The notes beneath the pieces are model-generated. The model searched no databases, had not been told where the DNA came from, and was given only the letters and a program-made list of their open reading frames with translations. The position numbers and the translations under genes were made by a program. From Candidatus Omnitrophota bacterium (GTDB taxonomy: Bacteria; Omnitrophota; Gorgyraeia; Gygaellales; Profunditerraquicolaceae): 8,418 nt of DNA. The DNA lies in the NCBI GenBank assembly GCA_028717055.1, contig JAQUOO010000051.1, positions 1 through 8,418 of the forward strand, written 5' to 3'. Below are positions 1 through 5,830 of this stretch, piece after piece; position 1 is the stretch's first letter, and every line of letters begins with the position of its first letter.

Positions 1-156
1 TTAAAGCGCGCGTTAAAATTAGGGGTAGAAAGCGAGAATGAAGAAGGATCTGTGGTATTGAGGATTCCGCAAGATGCGGAAGAATTTAAGAATAAATTGC
101 AGGAACAATTACCGGAAGGGATCATAATAAAACATGTCGAAAGAAATTTTAGTTAA
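1..156 (+). CDS. C-terminal end of a DUF2344-like, radical-SAM-associated protein (partial)
   Basis: An open frame enters the window at base 1 and stops at TAA 154-156, giving 51 visible residues. The segment with LKLGVESENEEG, followed by an EEF..KL.EQLPEGI..K run, resembles the part of DUF2344 (TIGR03936) proteins that normally reads PLGVESE...PEEFLERLN..LPEGL. The domain is found alone or fused to the C-terminus of TIGR03960 radical SAM proteins; its biochemical role is not established. Context agrees: genes of this family are commonly next to RNase E/G and rplU. The protein ends shortly after the LPEG motif, where I would expect roughly another hundred residues in the usual domain, so it looks shortened. 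It overlaps the RNase E/G start by 23 nt, suggesting translational coupling. The family call rests on a short match from memory and is moderate; that a coding frame ends here is much more certain. Confidence 0.55.
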   Translation, partial: LKRALKLGVESENEEGSVVLRIPQDAEEFKNKLQEQLPEGIIIKHVERNFS

Positions 157-1576
157 TATCGAGCCGCAGGAGAAACGCGTTGCGCTTGTTCAGGACGGCC
201 AATTGCAGGAATTTTATATCGAACGGCCGCAGGACAGGACTATTGTCGGCAACATTTATAAGGGTAAAATTGAAGCAGTCCTGCCTTCTTTGGGCGCGGC
301 TTTTGTGGATATCGGGCTTCCCAAGAAGGGGTTTCTCTATTTATCCGAAATTGAATTTGCGTTTGAATCGGTAGATGAGCCTAAGGCCCAAAAAGATAAA
401 GAGATTAAGAAAGGGCAGGAAGTTTTGGTTCAAGTGGTTAAGGAATCCTTTGGCACCAAGGGGCCGAGGTTATCGACACATATCGGTTTGGCCGGAAGAT
501 ACTTGGTAATTATGCCGCAGGACAAACAAGTAGGCATATCGCGCAGGATCGAAGACGATATTGAAAGGCGGCGCTTGCGCCAGATATTTAACGAATTAAA
601 GCTTCCCAAAGACGTTGGTTTTATCGTGCGGACTGCTGCCTGCGGTAAATCCAAACAGGAACTTGGCCGCGACGCTCAATTCCTTTATAAGCTCTGGAAG
701 AGGCTGGAGAAGATCGTGGAGCAGAAAAAAGCCCCCAGCCTTATTTACGAGGAATATGATCTTACCCTAAGGGCGATCAGGGATTCCTTTACCGAAGATG
801 TTACCAAATTGATCGTGGATTCCAAGCCCGAATATTACCGTATCCAAAACTTTATGCGCACGTTCTTAAGTTACCTGGCTAAGAAAGTGGAATTTTACCG
901 GGGAGATGATTTATTCGCTGAAAAAGATATTGAAAGGCAGATTGCCCGTATAAACGAAAGTAAAGTTTATTTAAAATCAAAAGCGTATTTAGTTATCGAA
1001 CCTACGGAAGGTTTGGTGGTTATTGATGTAAATAGCGGAGGGTTCAAAAAGAAATTCAATCAGGAAGAAACTGCTTTCAAGGTCAATACCGAAGCAGCCA
1101 TTGAAGCTGCCCGTCAACTGGTTTTACGCGATCTAGGCGGTATAATCGTTATCGATTTTATTGATATGGAGAAAGAAGGGCATCGCCGCGAGATATTTAA
1201 TATATTGAAGAAGGCGTTAAGCAATGACCGGGCAAAATACGACATCCTGGGTATTTCCAAATTTGGAGTCGTGGAGATGACCCGTGAACGAATACATAAG
1301 ACCGTGCAGATGCTTTCTTTCCAAACCTGTCCTTATTGCCAGGGAAGAGGCAGGGTAAAATCAGCTACTACAATAGCCATTTACGCCTTAAAGGAACTAA
1401 AGAGGTTCTTGAAAGATAAAACCCTGAAAGAAGTCAATGTTACGCTTTTTCCCTCGGTAATCGCCGAAATATTGAAAAATAAAGAAGACCTAAGGTCTAT
1501 AGAACATAGATTTAAGACCAAGGTAAATTTTATCTCTAATCCTACTCTGCATATCGAGGATGTCCATATCGTTTAG
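134..1576 (+). CDS. rng: Ribonuclease E/G family endoribonuclease
   Basis: Complete 480-residue single-strand endoribonuclease of the RNase E/G family, cytoplasmic, expected to act in rRNA/tRNA maturation and mRNA turnover. An S1 RNA-binding region spans about residues 36-120 (VGNIYKGKIEAVLPSLGAAFVDIG). The catalytic DNase I-like domain carries the two expected metal-binding aspartates, D298 in VIDVNSGGF and D341 in VIDFIDM. MTRER follows at 372-376, and the zinc-link cysteines are at 399 and 402 (CPYCQGRGR). The length matches RNase G (about 490), and the long disordered scaffold C-terminus of RNase E is missing, so the RNase G form is the better name, although the protein may cover both roles. 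The ATG at 134 lies inside the upstream gene; a GGAAGGG sequence at 114-120 is a possible ribosome binding site with a long spacing of 13 nt. The gene ends with the usual LHIEDV-type tail and appears intact. Confidence 0.95.
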   Translation: MSKEILVNIEPQEKRVALVQDGQLQEFYIERPQDRTIVGNIYKGKIEAVLPSLGAAFVDIGLPKKGFLYLSEIEFAFESVDEPKAQKDKEIKKGQEVLVQVVKESFGTKGPRLSTHIGLAGRYLVIMPQDKQVGISRRIEDDIERRRLRQIFNELKLPKDVGFIVRTAACGKSKQELGRDAQFLYKLWKRLEKIVEQKKAPSLIYEEYDLTLRAIRDSFTEDVTKLIVDSKPEYYRIQNFMRTFLSYLAKKVEFYRGDDLFAEKDIERQIARINESKVYLKSKAYLVIEPTEGLVVIDVNSGGFKKKFNQEETAFKVNTEAAIEAARQLVLRDLGGIIVIDFIDMEKEGHRREIFNILKKALSNDRAKYDILGISKFGVVEMTRERIHKTVQMLSFQTCPYCQGRGRVKSATTIAIYALKELKRFLKDKTLKEVNVTLFPSVIAEILKNKEDLRSIEHRFKTKVNFISNPTLHIEDVHIV

Positions 1577-1673
1577 CTTTCGTTCGGCTATAATCTATAC
1601 AGAGCATTCCCGGGTTTGCGATAAATTGGTTCCTCTGGGCAAAAGAGGGACATTTGAATTACCTCTCCATTAG
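1560..1673 (+). CDS. Small open frame of 37 codons, unrecognised
   Basis: ATG at 1560 to TAG at 1671-1673, overlapping the RNase E/G gene end by 17 nt. The middle (residues 7-36) has a protein-like composition, with stretches such as IIYTEHSRVCDKLVPLGKRG, and no obvious low complexity. A GAGG sits directly against the ATG, too close for a good ribosome binding site. I do not recognise the peptide. It could be a small real gene, a remnant of a longer gene cut by the TAG, or chance. Low confidence that it is expressed. Confidence 0.15.
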   Translation: MSISFSFRSAIIYTEHSRVCDKLVPLGKRGTFELPLH

Positions 1674-1684
1674 CATTTTATAAT
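1654..1684 (+). promoter_or_regulatory. Possible sigma-70-type promoter before the remnant region
   Basis: TTGAAT at 1654-1659 and a perfect TATAAT at 1679-1684, separated by 19 nt, which is longer than the ideal 17. The predicted transcript would begin near 1691, only a few bases before ATG 1694, so the message would be nearly leaderless. It may be the promoter of a gene that has since decayed. Confidence 0.3.
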
Positions 1685-1693
1685 ACGCTTTTA

Positions 1694-1922
1694 ATGAATA
1701 TTGACCTGGCAAGAAAAGCAGATTTTTGGATTGGCGTGCCCCTTGCGGTGCACAAGGCTAAGCTCCTTATTTCCCGCTCCATACTATAATCTCGGGCTTT
1801 TTTATCAATCTCAGCATGATTTGGCCGGGGCTGAAAAGATGTTTCAGAAGGCGGCAGAAATTAACCCGGATTTTCGGGATGTCAGAAGGAGGTTGGATAA
1901 GCTAAGAAGGGAGAAAAGATAG
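1694..1922 (+). pseudogene. Composite gene remnant: GT9-like N-terminus joined to a TPR C-terminus
   Basis: Two coding-like pieces lie in different frames. The first starts at ATG 1694 and stops at TAA 1787-1789; its beginning (MNIDLARKADFWIGVPLAV) resembles the first residues of glycosyltransferase family 9 (ADP-heptose:LPS heptosyltransferase-like) proteins, which often begin with an R..D...G.PL pattern. The resemblance then ends. The second, in the frame of TTG 1701, becomes meaningful from about 1776 to the TAG at 1920-1922. It reads as one tetratricopeptide repeat (YYNLG..Y.....LAGAEKMFQKAAEINP) plus a basic helical tail, as at the end of a TPR protein. The simplest reading is an internal deletion that left the front of one gene beside the back of another. 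A short functional TPR peptide of 73 residues from TTG 1701 cannot be excluded, but that start has no ribosome binding site and the first 25 residues look non-TPR. The GT9 match is short and uncertain; the TPR match is firmer. Confidence 0.4.
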
Positions 1923-1933
1923 AGTTTTTTGCC

Positions 1934-1962
1934 TTGACCCGCATATCTTGTTGGTATATAAT
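1934..1962 (+). promoter_or_regulatory. Sigma-70-type promoter of the rplU-obgE-proBA operon
   Basis: TTGACC at 1934-1939 and TATAAT at 1957-1962 with a 17-nt spacer: one mismatch to consensus overall and ideal spacing. Transcription should start near 1969, leaving a leader of about 40 nt. That leader holds a strong ribosome binding site (AAGGGAGAG, 1995-2003) before the rplU ATG at 2010. I see no obvious structured leader or attenuator. Confidence 0.75.
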
Positions 1963-2009
1963 AATAGCCTTTAGTAATCTGTTAAATCCATTAAAAGGGA
2001 GAGTCAGAA

Positions 2010-2327
2010 ATGTATGCTATAATTGAAGTTGGAGCAAAACAGTACAATGTTGCAAAAGGCGATGTCATCCTTATTGATAACCAGCCGCTCAAAGAGGGCA
2101 AGGAGATAACGCTGGATAAGGTGCTTTTAGTCTCTAAAGACAAAAAAGTAGAGGTTGGCCAGCCGTATTTGAAGAATGTAAAGGTAACCGCTGAGGTTCT
2201 ATCCAGCATAAAAGGCGAGAAAACAATAGCTTTCAAATATCGCCGCCGTAAATCTTCGCATTGGACAAAGGGCCATCGCGCCAAATTAATAGAGTTAAAG
2301 ATTAAATCCATAGAAGTAGCAGGCTAA
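2010..2327 (+). CDS. rplU: 50S ribosomal protein L21
   Basis: 105-residue L21, a 23S-rRNA-binding protein of the large ribosomal subunit, full length for the family. The N-terminus MYAIIEVGAKQYNV, the DKVLLV segment and the basic C-terminal motif around residues 76-90 (KYRRRKSSHWTKGHR) are typical of L21. The ATG is well placed 8 nt after GGGAG in the leader, and a strong promoter lies just upstream, so this is the first gene of its transcription unit. Only 4 nt separate it from obgE. Notably, the gene for L27 (rpmA), the usual neighbour between rplU and obgE, is not present. Confidence 0.97.
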   Translation: MYAIIEVGAKQYNVAKGDVILIDNQPLKEGKEITLDKVLLVSKDKKVEVGQPYLKNVKVTAEVLSSIKGEKTIAFKYRRRKSSHWTKGHRAKLIELKIKSIEVAG

Positions 2328-2331
2328 AAAC

Positions 2332-3297
2332 GTGTCTATCGCGTTTGTTGACCAGGCGAAAATTTACGTAAAAGCCGGAGATGGCGGCAGGGGCAGCTCC
2401 AGTTTATACCGCGACAGGTCTATGCGTGTGGGTAGGCCTGACGGAGGAGACGGCGGACGGGGCTCTGATATTATAGTTGTCGCCGACAGGAATCTTCATA
2501 CTCTTTTAGATCTAAAGTATAACCAGCATTTCCGGGGTAAACACGGCGGTCATGGCTCAGGTAATGATAAAAAGGGGCGCGCTGCCGAACCGGTAATTAT
2601 CCGCGTGCCTGTAGGGACCACGATTACCGACACTAAGGGTAACTGTGTTTTGCGCGATCTGAAAGTTGACGGGGAGAAAGTTATAGTAGCTGCCGGAGGC
2701 GCAGGCGGTAAAGGGAATAATAAACATAGCCTTCAGGGTTTCCCCGGAGGAGTTGGCGAAGAAAAAGAGTTAATGTTGGACCTTAAGCTTATGGCTGAGG
2801 CCGGGGTGATTGGCTTTCCGAATGCGGGAAAATCTACTTTAATTTCCAATGTTTCTAATGCCCGGCCTGAAATCGCGGCATATCCTTTTACCACTAAATT
2901 TCCCATCCTTGGATTTGTCAGCCGTGGTGGGAAAACATTTGTAGCCGCGGACATTCCCGGGCTCATTAAAGGTTCGGCAGAAGGAAAAGGTTTAGGGGAT
3001 AGGTTCTTAAGGCATATTGAGCGCACCAGGATTCTTATCCATGTAGTGGATATGGCGGGGTTCGAAGGAAGGGACCCGCTGGAAGATTATAAGACGATCA
3101 ATCAGGAGTTGAAAAGATTTAGCCCGTCGGTCGCTAAGAAAACCCAGGTAATCGCCGCTAATAAGATGGATTTGGATGGAGCGAAAAATAACCTTAAGAG
3201 GTTTAAGAAAGCGGTAAAAAAAACGGTTTTTCCTATATCCGCGTTAAATAAGGAAGGGCTGGAGGAATTAATTGATGCAGTCGCAAAAAAATTATAA
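2332..3297 (+). CDS. obgE: Obg family GTPase (ribosome assembly)
   Basis: 321-residue Obg/CgtA GTPase, which binds the 50S subunit and acts in its assembly and in stress control. The glycine-rich Obg domain covers about residues 2-157 and the G domain about 158-321: G1 GFPNAGKST 161-169, G2 threonines in PFTT 185-188, G3 DIPG 207-210, G4 NKMD 277-280, G5 SAL 303-305. There is no C-terminal OCT domain. The start is GTG 2332, 4 nt after rplU, with only a weak CAGG-like site upstream, so coupled translation is likely. Two parts of the Obg domain look unusual: LYRDRSMRVGRP (25-36) replaces the common FRREK..P.GGP, and the loop after GGAGGKGN (122-129) is about seven residues shorter than in typical Obg. 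The gene end overlaps proB by 23 nt. Confidence 0.96.
   Translation: MSIAFVDQAKIYVKAGDGGRGSSSLYRDRSMRVGRPDGGDGGRGSDIIVVADRNLHTLLDLKYNQHFRGKHGGHGSGNDKKGRAAEPVIIRVPVGTTITDTKGNCVLRDLKVDGEKVIVAAGGAGGKGNNKHSLQGFPGGVGEEKELMLDLKLMAEAGVIGFPNAGKSTLISNVSNARPEIAAYPFTTKFPILGFVSRGGKTFVAADIPGLIKGSAEGKGLGDRFLRHIERTRILIHVVDMAGFEGRDPLEDYKTINQELKRFSPSVAKKTQVIAANKMDLDGAKNNLKRFKKAVKKTVFPISALNKEGLEELIDAVAKKL
3261..3266 (+). promoter_or_regulatory. Ribosome binding site that sets the proB start
   Basis: GGAGGA inside the 3' end of obgE, 8-9 nt before ATG 3275. It favours this ATG over the in-frame TTG at 3272, which lies one codon upstream, and indicates that proB translation is initiated from within obgE. Confidence 0.7.
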
Positions 3298-4339
3298 AAG
3301 AATAGTGGTGAAGATAGGTTCAAGCCTTTTTTGTTCCAGCGCAGGCAAACTGGATACTGCTATGTTGAGTAACATCGCCAGCCAGGTTTTTAGCCTGTTG
3401 AAAGAGGGCAAAGAGATTGTTCTTGTTTCTTCAGGCGCGATAGCCCTAGGGATGTCGGTTTTAAAACTAACGGATCGGCCGAAAGAACTTAGTTTTCTGC
3501 AGGCAGCCGCGGCTGTGGGGCAGAATGAATTGATGGATGTTTACCGGGATTTTTTTAAAGAGCGGGGGATTAATTGCGCTCAATTGCTTTTGACTTGGGA
3601 GGATTTTTCCGATCGTAAGCGATATTTGAACGCCAAAAACACGCTTAATACTCTCCTTAAACTAAAGAGCGTTCCTGTAATCAATGAGAACGATACCGTC
3701 TCGACCGATGAGATTAAATTCGGGGATAATGACCGGCTAAGCGCATTGGTTTCGATTTTAGTCGGCGCGGATCTTTTAATTATACTTTCCGATGTTGAGG
3801 GGCTTTGGGATGAAAATAGGAAAATAATCCGGGTTGTGGACAAGATTACCGGGACCGTTAAATCTCTGGCAAGCGCGCCCAAAAAGAAGACTTCTGTCGG
3901 CGGAATGGTTACTAAATTGGAGGCAGCGGCTGTAGCTGTCAGTTCAGGTATCCCTTGTGTAATTGCCAGCGGCCATAAAAAAGATATAATTAAATTATTG
4001 GCGGAGGACATTGGCAGCAACGGAACACTGTTTTTATCCGGGAATAAAATGCTCGGAGCTAAAAAACGCTGGATAGCTTTTGGGACTAAGCCCAAAGGAA
4101 AAATCATAGTTGATGATGGCGCGAAGAAAGCCTTACTTAATAAAAAGAGTTTACTTTCGGTGGGGATAGTTTCCTGTTCGGGAAATTTTTCTTCCGGGGA
4201 TGTGGTAAGTATTTGCAATAATGATTATGTTGAGTTTGCCCGCGGTAAAGCCGGCCTTGCGGCAAAAGAACTTGAAAAAATCCAAGGAAAGCGTTTTGCC
4301 AAAGAAATCATTCACCGCGACAACATAGTTATATTATAG
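3275..4339 (+). CDS. proB: Glutamate 5-kinase with C-terminal PUA domain
   Basis: Catalyses ATP-dependent phosphorylation of glutamate to gamma-glutamyl phosphate, the first step of proline synthesis, in the cytoplasm. With ATG 3275 the protein has 354 residues, normal for the long form. The amino acid kinase domain (about 8-255) shows VVKIGSS with K13, the VSSGAIALG loop at 51-59, INENDTV at 136-142, FGDNDRLSALV at 149-159, SDVEGLW at 172-178 and VGGMVTKLEAA at 208-218. The last third (about 272-350, starting near GKIIVDDGAKKAL) is a PUA domain, found in many bacterial ProB proteins. The product is unstable and is normally handed to ProA, whose gene follows after 36 nt. Feedback inhibition by proline is a family property and is not visible here. 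The third enzyme gene, proC, is not in the window. Confidence 0.96.
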   Translation: MQSQKNYKRIVVKIGSSLFCSSAGKLDTAMLSNIASQVFSLLKEGKEIVLVSSGAIALGMSVLKLTDRPKELSFLQAAAAVGQNELMDVYRDFFKERGINCAQLLLTWEDFSDRKRYLNAKNTLNTLLKLKSVPVINENDTVSTDEIKFGDNDRLSALVSILVGADLLIILSDVEGLWDENRKIIRVVDKITGTVKSLASAPKKKTSVGGMVTKLEAAAVAVSSGIPCVIASGHKKDIIKLLAEDIGSNGTLFLSGNKMLGAKKRWIAFGTKPKGKIIVDDGAKKALLNKKSLLSVGIVSCSGNFSSGDVVSICNNDYVEFARGKAGLAAKELEKIQGKRFAKEIIHRDNIVIL

Positions 4340-4347
4340 GTTTCCAT

Positions 4348-4370
4348 CTCCACTTACGATGTGGAGGAGG
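4348..4370 (+). promoter_or_regulatory. proA ribosome binding site with overlapping small hairpin
   Basis: A purine run GGAGGAGG at 4363-4370 contains two overlapping GGAGG sites before ATG 4376 (spacings 8 and 5 nt). This ATG is preferred over the in-frame GTG at 4361, which is itself within the ribosome binding site. CTCCAC at 4348-4353 is the exact complement of GTGGAG at 4361-4366, giving a 6-bp stem with a 7-nt loop that would cover the first GGAGG but leave most of the second free. Confidence 0.5.
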
Positions 4371-4375
4371 AAAGA

Positions 4376-5635
4376 ATGGAATTGAAAAAAGAAATCATAC
4401 AAATTGCCAAAAACGCCAAACTTGCTTCCGGGTATCTGGCTAATCTTGCGAGTAGCGAGAAGAACAGAATCCTGGAAGAGATGGCCAGAAATCTCGAGGA
4501 TAAAAAGGCCAAGATTATTGCTGCGAATAAAAAGGATATTGCCGCGGCTAAAGACGCAAAATTATCCAGCGCTTTTATTGACCGGCTTTCCCTGGATAAT
4601 AAAAGAATCGAGGCTATGGTTATCGGCCTCCTGGATATCGCCAAGCTTGATGATCCGATAGGCAAAGAGATAAAATCCTGGCAGGTCCCTTCGGGTTTGC
4701 GGATACATAAGGTGCGCGTTCCGTTGGGTGTAATTGCTATAATTTATGAAGCCCGCCCGAATGTTACCGCGGATTGTATCGGTTTGACCTTTAAATCGGG
4801 TAATAGCGTAATTTTAAGAGGAGGAAGAGAAGCCCTGAATTCCAATATCGCTATTTTTGAAGCGATTAATGAAGCGGTCAAAAGGAATCATCTTCCGGAT
4901 GGCGCAATAAATATCATTACCGCTAAAGACAGGCGCGCTATCGATGTCTTGCTCAAATTAAATGACTATATTGATGTAGTTATCCCGCGGGGAGGCGAAG
5001 GGCTTATTAAAAAAGTCGTGAGGCTTTCGCGGATACCCGTAATCAAGCACTATAAGGGAATCTGCCATGTTTTCGTCGATGGCTATGCGGATTTGAATAT
5101 GGCTGAAACTATTTGTTTTAACGCCAAGGTAGAGCGGCCGGGAGTTTGCAATGCTATGGAGAGCATGCTTGTGCATCGCGATGTTGCCGCCCGTTTCCTC
5201 CCCGGAATGCTCAAGAAGTTTAAAGAAGCCCGGGTGGAAATCCGGGGCTGCGCTCTTACGCAAAAAATCGGCAAGAATGGAATAAAAAAAGCTATGGACA
5301 AGGATTACCGCACCGAATATTCGGATTTAATCCTTGCGGTGAAAGTGGTGGATAGTTTTGATGAGGCGGTCGACCACATAAATGAATACGGCTCGCATCA
5401 TTCGGATAGCATTGTTACTGACAATAAGAATAACGCTAAAGAGTTCCTCAAAAGAGTGGATTCGGCTTGTGTGTATGTGAATGCCTCGACCCGTTTTACC
5501 GATGGAAATCAGTTCGGCATGGGCGCGGAAATAGGCATCTCTACCGATAAATTGCACGCCCGCGGCCCGATGGGGCTGGAAGAATTGACCAGCTATAAAT
5601 ATATTGTGTATGGAAACGGGCAGGTTAGGAAATAA
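4376..5635 (+). CDS. proA: Gamma-glutamyl phosphate reductase
   Basis: NADPH-dependent reduction of gamma-glutamyl phosphate to glutamate 5-semialdehyde, the second step of proline synthesis; aldehyde dehydrogenase superfamily. From ATG 4376 the protein has 419 residues, the usual family length (about 415-420). Landmarks: VPLGVIAIIYEARPNVT at 115-131, SGNSVILRGGREA at 141-153, VIPRGGEGLI at 202-211, the catalytic cysteine C258 in ERPGVCNAMES, GSHHSDSIVT at 339-348, and the highly conserved C-terminal block GAEIGISTDKLHARGPMGLEEL at 383-404. It follows proB by 36 nt and is most likely on the same message, with its own strong ribosome binding site. It is the last gene before the AT-rich spacer at 5636-5830, so the unit that starts at rplU probably ends here. 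Confidence 0.97.
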   Translation: MELKKEIIQIAKNAKLASGYLANLASSEKNRILEEMARNLEDKKAKIIAANKKDIAAAKDAKLSSAFIDRLSLDNKRIEAMVIGLLDIAKLDDPIGKEIKSWQVPSGLRIHKVRVPLGVIAIIYEARPNVTADCIGLTFKSGNSVILRGGREALNSNIAIFEAINEAVKRNHLPDGAINIITAKDRRAIDVLLKLNDYIDVVIPRGGEGLIKKVVRLSRIPVIKHYKGICHVFVDGYADLNMAETICFNAKVERPGVCNAMESMLVHRDVAARFLPGMLKKFKEARVEIRGCALTQKIGKNGIKKAMDKDYRTEYSDLILAVKVVDSFDEAVDHINEYGSHHSDSIVTDNKNNAKEFLKRVDSACVYVNASTRFTDGNQFGMGAEIGISTDKLHARGPMGLEELTSYKYIVYGNGQVRK

Positions 5636-5720
5636 TTACAAATGACAAAATCCAAAGCACAAGATAAATCAAAATCAAAATTACAAATGTAAAAACCAGG
5701 GTTTTGTCATTTGTAATTTT
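5634..5720 (+). repeat. AT-rich nested inverted repeat between proA and nadD
   Basis: A 17-base arm AATTACAAATGACAAAA at 5634-5650 is matched perfectly by its reverse complement at 5702-5718 (51-nt loop). The loop carries a second copy of AATTACAAATG at 5679-5689, so an alternative inner hairpin forms: 5677-5689 with 5708-5720 (13 bp), then 5692-5696 with 5701-5705 around CAGG. The left half of the spacer is A-rich and the right half, up to about 5764, is T-rich with words such as TTTTGAATTTTGGAATTTGG. The left arm covers the last two bases of the proA stop. It could act as a low-GC terminator for the proBA message, since a T-rich tract follows, or be a copy of a dispersed palindromic element. 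Copy number cannot be judged from one window. Confidence 0.75.
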
Positions 5721-5756
5721 TCATTTAAGTTTATTTTGAATTTTGGAATTTGGTAT

Positions 5757-5786
5757 TTGACATTAACAGCTTCTTTGGCTTGCAAT
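5757..5786 (+). promoter_or_regulatory. Possible promoter for nadD-rpe-phosphohexomutase
   Basis: A perfect TTGACA at 5757-5762 is followed after 18 nt by TGCAAT (5781-5786, four of six consensus bases), with a predicted start near 5793 and a leader of about 38 nt to nadD. The leader (5787-5830) is pyrimidine-rich and has no clear ribosome binding site. AT-rich sequence makes chance matches likely, so this is tentative. It would give the downstream genes their own transcription after the palindrome. Confidence 0.35.
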
Positions 5787-5830
5787 TTTACCTTTTGCGT
5801 TTTTACTTTTGAGCTTAACCGATTAAATAT

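Noticed and set aside
1589..1594. TATAAT just after the RNase E/G gene as a promoter
   Set aside because: No acceptable -35 element 16-18 nt upstream.
1632..1665. Alternating CCTCT/AGAGG/CCTCT segments as a possible RNA switch
   Set aside because: Stems are only 5 bp, there is no known riboswitch core nearby and no gene clearly downstream to control.
1736..1753. GC-rich hairpin (GTGCCCC / GGTGCAC, loop TTGC) as a terminator for the RNase E/G gene
   Set aside because: The stem has a mismatch and is followed by CAAGGCTAAG and not a T-run. The later CGGGCTTTTTT at 1793-1803 has no matching upstream arm next to it. I do not call a terminator.
3272..3274. TTG as the proB start
   Set aside because: An ATG follows immediately in frame, with better spacing from GGAGGA and a standard N-terminus.
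3580..4218. Long open frame of 212 codons on the minus strand
   Set aside because: Lies wholly opposite proB, whose motifs are complete. The reverse translation has no recognisable domain and is rich in S, L and P, as expected of an antisense shadow.
4361..4363. GTG as the proA start
   Set aside because: It would encode the ribosome binding site as MEEER. ATG 4376 has ideal spacing and gives the family's usual length.
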